Assembly: GCA_015227615.1 (NCBI GenBank)
Contig: JAALGZ010000047.1
Span: 222,395-286,394, forward strand
Source of the DNA: Labyrinthula sp. Ha
Taxonomy: Eukaryota; Sar; Bigyra; Labyrinthulida; Labyrinthulaceae
Length of the DNA: 64,000 bases
Reading direction: 5' to 3'
In this document: one piece after another, positions 1 to 8,994 of the stretch
How positions within the stretch are numbered: position 1 is the stretch's first letter
How the letters are laid out: each line of letters opens with the position of its first letter
Notes under the pieces: generated by a model
Database searches by the model: none
Seen by the model: the letters and a program-made list of their open reading frames with translations, nothing else
What the model was told of the DNA's origin: nothing
Translations under genes and position numbers: made by a program

Positions 1-3000
1 ATAAACACTCACCCGAAGAATAGGATTGCCTCTGCAATAAGACAGGAACGTGCTAGAGAAGTATTCACTTTCTTAGACACCACCGATCTGGTTCTAATTA
101 ACTGCAGAAAGTGTTCAACCAAGTTTAAAAACCTGTTGATTAACAGTGTAGTTCTATCACGGTGATCAAGAAATTAGCATGCATTAGTAGACACATTTGT
201 TTATCTACAATCATAGTGAAGTGCCTTCTGAAGAACAAAAGTAACATTGCTGAGTGTTAAACAAAGTGGGAGTTTAACTTCAGTAACTTCAATTCTGTTC
301 TCAATACTGAAAGCGTCCAACAAATGGAAGCTTATATTCATATAGTTTTAAAGTTATATTCTACTTTATTATTTTCGGTGAGATATTTCTATCTCTTTCA
401 AAAAATTATGAGATTGAACGTCACATATAGTGATTTCACAAGGTCTTACAGCAGCTTGTGTGCAATGCTCTGCTCCACCTTGCCAAGGCTCCTTCTTGAT
501 CAAGCCTCAGATCTCCAGGTAAGTATGCCTAGAAAGGAAGTATAAGTATCTAAGCTGTACCATATATTTATCTCACCCGTGTTACATGTTAAAGTAAAAC
601 CTATTATCTTATAAAAACTATAATATTATCCATGGGTGAGATCACATAATAAATGATAAGAAAAATTATCCTATATTTTTTAGATTATCTATTCTCTCGG
701 GCGACGCTTGGAATATGACGTTTCGACGGATTCTGGCGTAATGCTAAATTGAAAACTTTACCAAAGTTTAAGTTCTACGATTGAGATCAATTGTAGGCAA
801 TATTTAGAACCATTGCTGAAAAGCAATACCTAAAACAAAATAAGAAACATAATAGTCATATTGAGTACTAGGGAACGTATAGACTCTTTCTATTTAGCTG
901 CGCAAGAGTTTTTGGTGTCTTCTAGCAAATGAACCTGCACTCTTTGCAGAAGGTTGAAAGCTTCAAACAATCAGTGTAACATGCAGTGTTACAAAACCAT
1001 TGATTTAGAGCTTGTTTCTTCCCACCTGAAGACATGTTCATGCGGTGCTTAAATGCCACACTTAACTTCCCACGACTATGAATGGGGCAGACACAACCAG
1101 GTCTCTGATTGATTTAACTTTTTTTGTAGATTGGCTCTTTGTTCCAGGTGAGGTTACTCGTCACCGTGGAAGGCAAAACGTTACACAATATCTAATGAAT
1201 AACTATTGCACTAGAAATTTCTGTAGAGCCACTTTCTCAACTAGCTCATGTTGATTTCTTCTAGCGGTTTCTAAAAATAAGTAAACAGGAGAAAGGCTTA
1301 AAAAAAACTGGTGTTTGGACTGAAGTTGGGTTAGTATGAAATATTTGGAGTCCACTTTAGATTTAGTCACCTTTCTCAACAAATTCCGTGAAGCTGAAGT
1401 ACATGAATAGGTGATTCATGCAACTGCTTCACCCTGGCTCTACTTCAATTGTGGATGCGTTATTCTGGTCTGGAGCAATCCCTCGCTAATTAGAGCTCAG
1501 ATTAAACTGTTTTTTTCTTAGTCTGTCTGATTCGGTTTCTGTACTTACCATCTTCTCTTCACGTTCCCTAAGAAAAAGAAAATTTAATAACATCCTTACA
1601 GGTATTCTCCACTTTGTATGTCCCTGACGCCCTTTTTCAGATTGTCTCGTAAATCCTTCCTTCGCAGGGCTTACAAACAGACGCCAAAATGCCAAACAAG
1701 ATCTTACAAAAAAACTGGCAATTACCAAGGACAGTCAATTAGCCTTGCTTGCGTTGGTGTGGAAAGTCCTGTCTTATACCAATGAACCTTGAAAACAGTG
1801 ATAAAGTTACTTTACTGCATATTAGGTACATCTGTTATCAGACTTCTAAGGCTAAATTATGATTACCGGAGTAACTTTAAACCCAGTTTAGGATGATCAT
1901 ATATCTAACATTCCAGTTCACTGAAATAGATAAGGAAAAGTGGAACAAGTATTAGTACGAATATACGTAAAGAAGAAATAAGCTGTTAAGAAAATATCGA
2001 TGCTGCTCTTGTTCTTTTGACTCTACAATTTTGCTGAATCTAGGACTAAGAATAGTATTTTTATAGTGCTGCGCGTTGATTGTTAGCATGTGGGGTTAAA
2101 AACACAACCCAAACTTCACTTCTATAATGGACAGCCACCTGGCACAAGCTTTTGCTATGATGCTTAAGTATTACTCGGAAGAGGCTTCCTTGAGGAATGA
2201 ACGTTAATTATGTCATCCCAAAAGTAATATAATAGATAAACCCTTCTTGAAAACAGCAATTATCGTGTACAGAATATAGATTATTTTCCCACGTCTTCGA
2301 CATCGGAAAGATGCAGCTATAAGGGAGTGTTAGAAAAACTGCCTTATTCAATGAATCATAGAACCCTACTTTTTTATCTCAAGGATCTATTGCAAGATAT
2401 GCTTATCATGAAAGAAAACAAGAGTGCTAGGCTAATATTCGCTAAAAGTGCAACTTTTGCACCGCTTAGTTTTATTCACTAGGGTTACATCCGCCACTAA
2501 TTTCTATACTAGCATTTTTCTAATTCAATGGAGTGATATGTATAGTCAGTATGGACAAAACAGATCTATTGAAAGTCTCGAGTTTCAAGAATATATTTAT
2601 CAACATTAGAAACATTTGCAAAAATCTAGGTTAAAGTCAACGAGTTTAGTATAGGAAAATAATTTTTTAAAAATTATTGGGCTATCTAATTTTGATAGAC
2701 TTATATCTGTGCGGCCACAGACCTTGTTTCGAAATGAAAATATAGTCTTAAGAATGAAATGATACGAGGGTATATCTTTTTTAGAGAATTAGATTAGGAG
2801 TTTGATATATTTTGGAGGTGCACATCAAGTTTATAGCTGAGAATTATAAGCCAAATATAAGTTCTACAAGTTGTCTTGTCACCATGTCAATATTAGATGC
2901 TCATTTATCTTATAGTGTCTCGCAAGAATATTCATCAAAATAAAATATAGGAGAAAAGTATAATCTCAAATTATATTAGTCAACCACTTCTTACATATAT

Positions 3001-3920
3001 TCGTGGGTTATCAGAGCTTTTTCTGGATATCTTGCGAAGAGCATCAGACAATCTACATGATTTTCATTCTATAGGACTTTGATGTGTCAAGGCACAATAA
3101 TTAAGAGGGGAAAGAGATATTTCAATTTTAGGAACCAAGTGTAAAAGGCTTTCTAAATGTTAGAATAAGACCTGCGTATCATTCGCAAATACCCGTTGCA
3201 TGTTATACCTCTTAGTTATGCGAATACATTGCATTGCTAAATATATGAAAAAAAAACATTAAAAACAAATCAAACAAAATAAATTGAACTCAAATCTTGA
3301 GAATATTACCGATAAGGAGATTCAGAAAAGAGATACATGAGTATCATCAGGTGTAAGAAGAGAACTAATAAACTAGAAAAGGGGCTTCCTCTCTAACAAT
3401 TAACATTCTTGTTAGTAGAGAATAAATAATGATGCTCTTTTTGTTGAAAATGTATTTCTCTCATCTTTAACAAAGAAATGTTGGATTTTGTAAGCTGGCT
3501 CGGAAAAATAGACAATTAAAATAATTATGTGATTCAACAATAAAATTGGAATGATATATGTTTTAGTTTCTTAACTTATTGTCTACTAGTCCCGAATTTT
3601 CTGCATTGGCTTTTGGTGTCGATTGATTTTCAGAATAGCACTGGTTCCAAAATTATTTCATACCTGCTGTTTGCAATTGTATGAAGGAAACATTAACCCC
3701 TAATAAGTTGAGAAAATGTTATATCTTAAGTGCAAATTTCTGTTTATATTGCTTAGGTTGCAATTTTAAGACTATGGTAGTATTTACACAGAGACTAGTG
3801 GGCATCTCGGATGCCTCAAGAACTCAGAAAATAGTATTCTTAGTATGGATACATATCTTTCATCATTGCAAACATGTTGCCTGACTCCTACCCTATATTA
3901 TCAGGTCCTTGTTAAGCAGA
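1..3920. other. Non-coding stretch, nothing recognised
   Basis: I find no convincing gene here. The open frames are short (the longest about 80 codons), show no family motif and lack coding-like composition. The first 2 kb is a little richer in G+C than the later intergenic DNA. No tRNA-like cloverleaf, rRNA segment or array was noticed. Intron-rich genes with small exons would be hard to see by eye, so this means 'nothing seen', not 'proven empty'. Confidence 0.5.
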
Positions 3921-3924
3921 GGCA

Positions 3925-4215
3925 AACCTTTGAACGGCCATTTTCAGTATGCGACTATGTGGCGATTTTGCCATGAAGCCCAAAATTTGGGGAAGCGAAT
4001 AAAATATAAATTGCAAATTAAAAAAGAAACGTCAAACGAGCCCGTAAGGTAAGTTATGGACATCCAAGACGAAAGCGAACCGATTGAGTGATATGATTGG
4101 ACCCTGTACAAAGGATTCACGCCAGAATCGATGTCGCAAACATTTGAAAGATGTATTTACCAACTTCAAGATCAAACTGAATTTAAATTCAAAAAGAACA
4201 AAACCTAGAGGAGAT
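3925..4215 (+). repeat. Dispersed repeat family R1, copy 1
   Basis: About 290 bp that recurs inverted just downstream (about 4300-4625) and again, more divergent, at 36270-36560. The best conserved core is around 4045-4115 (GACATCCAAGACGAAAGCGA and flanks), about 90% identical to the inverted copy. All three copies carry an AAGGTAAGT/AAGGTAAAT-like step just before the core. Weak protein-like stretches (for example YDWTL..G.TPESM) are interrupted, so it may be a decayed coding fragment, a SINE or a non-autonomous DNA element. I cannot assign a family. Confidence 0.6.
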
Positions 4216-4299
4216 GTAACTTACACACGCCTACGTAGCATTCTTTGATTAAATCCGAAGACTCTGTGTGTGTTTCCTGCTCTAAATAGCAGTGGGACG

Positions 4300-4625
4300 A
4301 AACTTATCTCAGTCTAAAATGGTTTGAGACTACTTTGTCAAGTACTTGTAACATTGATTCTGGTGTGACTTTTTTGCACAGGGTCAAATCATATCACTCA
4401 CTCGGTTCGCTTTCGTCTTGGATGTCCATTATTTACCTTTTCGGCTCCTTGGGCGTTTCTTTTTTATTTATCAATTGTGTTTTGTTCTTTCCAAAAATTT
4501 TGGGTTTTTTGGCCCTTTGGCCATAAGATCTGTTATTGGTTGTTCTATTAAGAGTTGCCTTCAAAAGACTGGTCTATTAAAAACAGGTCTCAGATCATTT
4601 GCTGTTTCTTTTTTCTTCATTACAA
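4300..4625 (-). repeat. Dispersed repeat family R1, copy 2 (inverted)
   Basis: Reverse-complement copy of the repeat at 3925-4215, separated from it by under 100 bp, so the pair could fold into a long imperfect hairpin. It also aligns with 36270-36560, including the outer part (an interrupted stretch like RP.F.G......P.TD). The open frames of 60-80 codons on the plus strand here lie inside the repeat and are not genes. Confidence 0.6.
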
Positions 4626-4918
4626 AAAGCCACGTCATTAAAACCAAGCTAACTCTAAGTTAAACAACAAGAAAAATCTTTTAGGTAAATATAAAACCAA
4701 TTTTATTGCTAAGAACCACATACATTTCTTCCCTACAAACATAACGTAAAATTTTAGGAATCTAATTAAATTTGGTTGTTATTATATTGATTAGTTGTTT
4801 TGCTGGTATTTAATAAAGACTCTAAAGTAGTTCAAGACTCAAGAAGAAAAGGAAAACTTGCAACGCTTTTCTGATCTACATCACTATTGTATTCCTCTAA
4901 GTACTCGATAATACAAAT
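4626..4918. promoter_or_regulatory. Presumed 5' flank of the PHD/coiled-coil gene
   Basis: About 290 bp between the inverted repeat and the start codon at 4919. AT-rich with no clear TATA box or palindrome. It is called regulatory only because it lies directly upstream of a well-supported gene. Confidence 0.25.
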
Positions 4919-5935
4919 ATGGTACGAGAAGATGTTCTGAATGAAAATATTTTCTTCTACCAAGAGGAAGAAACGAAGATTTTGTATTTTGCAAAGTTTG
5001 ATGCTGAAAATCAGTGCTTGGAGATTCCCAAGTTAAAATCAAGGATTGAATTAACAAATATTACCAGCATATATCAAGTACAGGAGAAGATCCATGAGCA
5101 GAGTTATCAAATGTATCACTTGGTTAAATACATAAATATTTACAACAGCCTCGTTCAGAATATCACTGTTGGGTTAGGAATTTTTTGCAGTCACTGTTTG
5201 AACTGCAAGAACAAGATTGGGGCTGATGAAGAAGAGAAGCAATCAGATATGTGCATTCGATGCAAAGGCTATATGCACATAGAATGCTGTCTAGAACAAG
5301 ATGGAAGTTTTGGAAATAATAAAATATGTTTTATGTGTCAAAATATTATAAATAATGAAAAAGAGTTTGTTTCAAGTGATGGAATCAACACAAGGAAAAG
5401 AAAGCATAATAAACCTATTCTTATAGGTGAAGATCAGTTGAAAAAACATGTTGCAGATGTATTTAAGAAACAAAAGAATAATATCCTGGCACTTGAAGAT
5501 AAACTTAGAGAGCTCGAGAAAACTCAACTGGAGATGAAAGTATCTCAACCAGAAGATGAGGAAAAAGTGGCCGAGGTTGAAACTGTAGATCAACTTGTGC
5601 AGAATTTGTTCGCAAGTGATGAGGAGGAGTTAATTAAGTTGACAGAGGAGTTTTTTAGAGAAAGATGCAAACTAATTAGGAAGTTGGAGAAAGAAAACAA
5701 GAATTTGACCCAGCAAAAAAAAAACTTGAAGCAGAAGTTGAAAACAACAGAGTTGAAACTTATTAAAGAGACAAAACAATTAAGGAATACAATAGAAACT
5801 CAAAAGAAAACAATTGAAAAGTTGAAGAACAACCCAGTGGAAAATAATGAAACGAAGCATGAGCAGGAGATTAGTTTCTTGGAGAGAAGACTTTATCTTG
5901 CCTTAAGAAAGATTGAGGAGTTGAAACAAAAGTAA
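4919..5935 (+). CDS. PHD-finger protein with C-terminal coiled coil
   Basis: 338 residues, single exon. A PHD-type C4HC3 zinc finger is visible: C90-x2-C93, C112-x2-C115, then H120 and C123 (spacing C-x4-H-x2-C), then C137-x2-C140. PHD fingers usually read histone H3 tails, so a nuclear chromatin role is likely. A basic RKRKHNK stretch (about 159-165) could be a nuclear localisation signal. Residues about 170-210 and 235-338 are Lys/Glu/Leu-rich with heptad character, predicting a long coiled coil. The first 85 residues (start ENIFFYQEEE, later QMYHLVKYINIY) could be a degenerate BAH-like or other reader module, but I cannot assign it. The gene converges on the uS3m gene with one base between the two stops. 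The finger is clear; the exact function is not. Confidence 0.85.
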   Translation: MVREDVLNENIFFYQEEETKILYFAKFDAENQCLEIPKLKSRIELTNITSIYQVQEKIHEQSYQMYHLVKYINIYNSLVQNITVGLGIFCSHCLNCKNKIGADEEEKQSDMCIRCKGYMHIECCLEQDGSFGNNKICFMCQNIINNEKEFVSSDGINTRKRKHNKPILIGEDQLKKHVADVFKKQKNNILALEDKLRELEKTQLEMKVSQPEDEEKVAEVETVDQLVQNLFASDEEELIKLTEEFFRERCKLIRKLEKENKNLTQQKKNLKQKLKTTELKLIKETKQLRNTIETQKKTIEKLKNNPVENNETKHEQEISFLERRLYLALRKIEELKQK

Positions 5936-5949
5936 TTTATTTTCTTTTG
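5926..5949. terminator. Small inverted repeat over convergent stop codons
   Basis: A perfect 7-bp inverted repeat (ACAAAAG / CTTTTGT, 10-base loop) covers both stop codons of the convergent PHD and uS3m genes. The loop is T/A-rich. It may help 3' end formation in both directions, but this is inferred from position only. Confidence 0.3.
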
Positions 5950-6740
5950 TGTAACCATATTTTTATACTACACATTCCATACATAGTTCTTGCCTCTGCG
6001 AATCCATAATCCATATATTTTTCTTCTTTGATAGTTTGTCTAGGTAAAGTTCCTTCTTCTATTTTATAGACACTCTTTCTTGAAGGCCCAATTCCTCGTA
6101 CTCCTTGTATTCTTCCCTTAATCTGCAACCTGAATCCACCTGAACCCTGAGTTACTGTATTTTCAGATAAGTATCTTTCTTCTGATAATCTTTTACCTAC
6201 AAATTCTAACAAAGAACCTGTATTTTTTGCATCTTTCTCTATCTCTTTGGCAATAAATCTTGCCAAACGTCCAGCTCTTCGATCAAGAGTAAGTAAGGAT
6301 CCGTGAACCTCTCTGGCTGCAGCTTGTTCAAACCCAGATTTTTCTCTAAGGTTCGGGATGTTTTCAGAAAGTTTCGTTTCAAACTTTGGAAGGATGTTAA
6401 ATGTGAAAAATACAGGAACTTTTTCTTCTCTTGTTGAAATATATTCAGAAAAAAGATCAGCTTTCTTCTGCATATTATCAAGTTCAGAAGACGTGAATTG
6501 ACCGTGCAAAAATTCCATATTTACATTGACATATTTTCCACTTCTTCTGATATCCACTTCAGTTTGATCACCAAACATTTGTCTAGCCCAATCTTCAAGT
6601 TTCCTGTTTCTTCGCATTTCTTCTCCATATCTAAGCAAACCTACTGAGCCCCAGGTTGATGAACTTCTATATTTTAAAATTGTTTGTGTTTGGGAATATT
6701 TTGTTCCATGTTGAATTGCTTTGAAGATGTTATGCTGCAT
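5937..6740 (-). CDS. rps3: Mitochondrial ribosomal protein uS3m
   Basis: 267 residues, single exon. The C-terminal third (about 198-264) is a clear ribosomal S3 C-terminal domain: GGFRLQIKGRIQGVRG, a basic/aromatic stretch, EEGTLPRQTI, then the S3 signature DYGFAEARTMYG and ending IKIWL. The N-terminal part (STWGSVGLLRYGEEMRRNRK, about 28-47) resembles the S3 start. The preceding 25 residues are Arg/Lys/Ser/Thr-rich with no acidic residue, as in a mitochondrial import signal. The KH domain of bacterial S3, with its GxxG loop, is not recognisable between about 60 and 110. This indicates a small-subunit protein of the mitochondrial ribosome encoded in nuclear DNA. Many protists keep rps3 in mitochondrial DNA, so this would be a transferred gene. 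Cytosolic uS3 looks different and is less likely. Confidence 0.85.
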   Translation of the reverse strand: MQHNIFKAIQHGTKYSQTQTILKYRSSSTWGSVGLLRYGEEMRRNRKLEDWARQMFGDQTEVDIRRSGKYVNVNMEFLHGQFTSSELDNMQKKADLFSEYISTREEKVPVFFTFNILPKFETKLSENIPNLREKSGFEQAAAREVHGSLLTLDRRAGRLARFIAKEIEKDAKNTGSLLEFVGKRLSEERYLSENTVTQGSGGFRLQIKGRIQGVRGIGPSRKSVYKIEEGTLPRQTIKEEKYMDYGFAEARTMYGMCSIKIWLHKRK

Positions 6741-7732
6741 TTTCTAATTCTTTGCCTTTGCTTTGGTTTCAACTTTCAAGGCTCCTGATAGTTTTTCAAA
6801 TGTGGTAATGCAACATTGGTTTGTTGAAATGAATAAATTGGAACACTAAGTGCTTTCAGAGTTACGACAATATATTTTTTATCATACCATGTCAGACACT
6901 TCATTTATATAGAATGTGTTTCTTGAAGATATTTTTATTATATATTAGATATATACTACGTGATTTATGTAGTTATTGTAGATATACGATAGGGTTAGAC
7001 TCTAGAAAATATAGTGATTCACCTCCTCGCTGTCTGACACTCTGACAACAACTGGGCTGATATAGTAAAGAAAATTATAATGAAATTATCTCATGTTTTA
7101 AAACTATACTTATATTTTATTTTCCATCAAGACTAGCTTAGAAGTTTAACCTAGTTTTTTTTTGTAAGACTGGTCCTTCGTCTCTTTGCTCAGCTAGAAA
7201 GTTATATCCCAGCAAATACTTAGCAAGATTCTGAGTATACTTCACGTCCCATTTGATACTAATGCTGAAAAGCTTTTTAACTTAAATATATTCTAGTTTT
7301 TTAATTTTTTTAGATATAACAACACGAAATTCAGGAAATATTTATTTTGTATTAAATAAGAAAGAGCGTCAAGAAGATTGTAGTCTTTGTGTTCTTTGAT
7401 TTAGCATTTCCTTTTTATTATTCTTATAACTGTTCATCTACTAAATAAAAGAAGAATATTTTTCTATCTTCACATACTTCTTTGTATCTGTTATGATCAA
7501 GAACTTCACAAATTATTATGATCGTTCACTATGTATCTATGCTCTTGTTATAGTTAAACTATTAATACAAACATGAATAAGTTTTGGTCTCTGAAATAGT
7601 TCTTGTAGTGTATTAAGTTATATAAAAAAAACAACTCAGTTTTGACAAAATCCATTACGAATATACCTATATTTGAATAAACTATTGCTATGTGTGAGAT
7701 ATTCTTGACTCAATATTTAAGAGAGAGCAAAA
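6741..7732. other. Intergenic stretch between uS3m and LNR gene A
   Basis: About 1 kb of AT-rich DNA. It should hold the uS3m promoter at its left end and the 3' untranslated region of LNR gene A at its right end. No repeat or open frame of note. Confidence 0.4.
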
Positions 7733-8401
7733 TTATTTACAATCACCTTTGTCAAAATTGCAATCAGTGTTATTACAAGAATAATCGCAAAATCCGTCAC
7801 CTAGGAATCCCATCGGACAAAAAGTCTTTAAGCAAGATACTGGAAGGTCAACACAATCACCTCCATCGGATTCGCACTCATCATTAAAACATAAATTATT
7901 ACAGTATCCATTACCTACATCATCAAGATCACATCCTTTCGCCTCACAAGCAGCTGGATCCTCTAGTTCATAATCTGTGGCGTTCAAATCACAATCACCA
8001 CCATCAAACTTACATTCTTCAATATTGCATTCAGGATCACAGACTCTGTCACCAACTAATTTTGAATAACAGCCCTTTTTTTCACAATGCAAAAACTCAC
8101 AATCACCTAAATCAAAACCACAAGGTTCAAGATAACACTCTTCATTACATTCACCATCTCCCAACCTAAGATAACTATAAACAAGAAGTTACCTCCATGT
8201 TTTGCACCCTGCCGATCCGCATGATCTTGGATCTGGAACACCTTTACAATCCCCAGAGTCAAAATCACATTCTTTTATATAACATTCATGTTCGCAATAA
8301 TTATCCCCTTGCCAATCTTTACTACAACCTTTATCAATACATTCCTGCGTTTGCTGGGAAACAGTAGCAGAAATAGCGATGCTGTATAGGAAGAACCTCA
8401 T
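7733..8401 (-). CDS. Secreted LNR (Lin-12/Notch repeat) protein, pair A
   Basis: Two exons (8193-8401 and 7733-8165) joined by a 27-nt phase-2 intron at 8166-8192 (donor GTAAC, acceptor CTTAG). The spliced CDS is exactly 642 nt (213 residues), the same as the B and C genes. ATG at 8401 opens a short signal peptide (MRFFLYSIAISATVS). Five LNR modules follow, each like W.GDNYC...C....C.FDSGDC, where the Asp/Asn residues bind calcium and three disulfides form. The intron lies just before LGDGEC of module 2. Apart from the signal peptide there is no membrane segment, so the protein is probably extracellular. It is divergent from a metzincin gene 593 bp away. LNRs occur in Notch and in PAPP-A; a partner or regulator of the adjacent protease is my inference. 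Confidence 0.88.
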
Positions 8402-8994
8402 CAAATGTTTGATATTATTCTTGGGAAAGATTTCTGTATTGGTTTGATTTTATACTTGATAAAGTTTTTAGGTTATTCTTTATACCTTGAGACTGTATAA
8501 TGGAGTGGTCCTTGTTCTTCGACTTTTCCCGATGTGCTTATAATTCGCAAAGTTAACTATTCTTTAGTGTACTAAGAATATAATACAAACAATAATATTT
8601 CTGGTACTGTACTATCTCGTATACTTGTACAATAAACTATTCTGGTCAAACAATTTATGTCTTTGACAACCAAACAAAAAAATAATCCAGTATCGATATC
8701 TTGAATATTGACTATAAATTTTGAATCTCGAGATAATTCTAGTCATAATAAAACACAAGATTTCTTAGAAACTAATTTTTCAAGACGAGATACTTGTATT
8801 GATGTCGAGATTCAAGAAGTTGTATCATAATATTGAAGTATCTTGTACACAATAGTACATCCAATGAGAGTGGAGTGTCTCTTAAAAACTGTGCCTCTAA
8901 CGCGTTTCAATGCATCACTATATTTCCATAGGTTATTATTTTGTGAAATACATTCATAAAAATAATTAAGATAAAGTCATAAAGAAAACGGAAA
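8402..8994. promoter_or_regulatory. Bidirectional promoter region, pair A
   Basis: A 593-bp spacer between divergent start codons, close in size to the other three pairs (553-572 bp). It contains an 11-bp inverted repeat TTGAATCTCGA (8721-8731) / TCGAGATTCAA (8805-8815). No unambiguous TATA box. Regulation is inferred from layout. Confidence 0.4.

Noticed and set aside
4335-4663. Two overlapping plus-strand open frames of 63 and 81 codons
   Set aside because: They lie inside the inverted R1 repeat copy and are not conserved as frames in the other copies.
8402-8994. CRISPR array, bacterial operon or Shine-Dalgarno signals
   Set aside because: No spaced direct repeats or ribosome-binding sites; introns, signal-peptide proteins and the retroelement indicate nuclear eukaryotic DNA.
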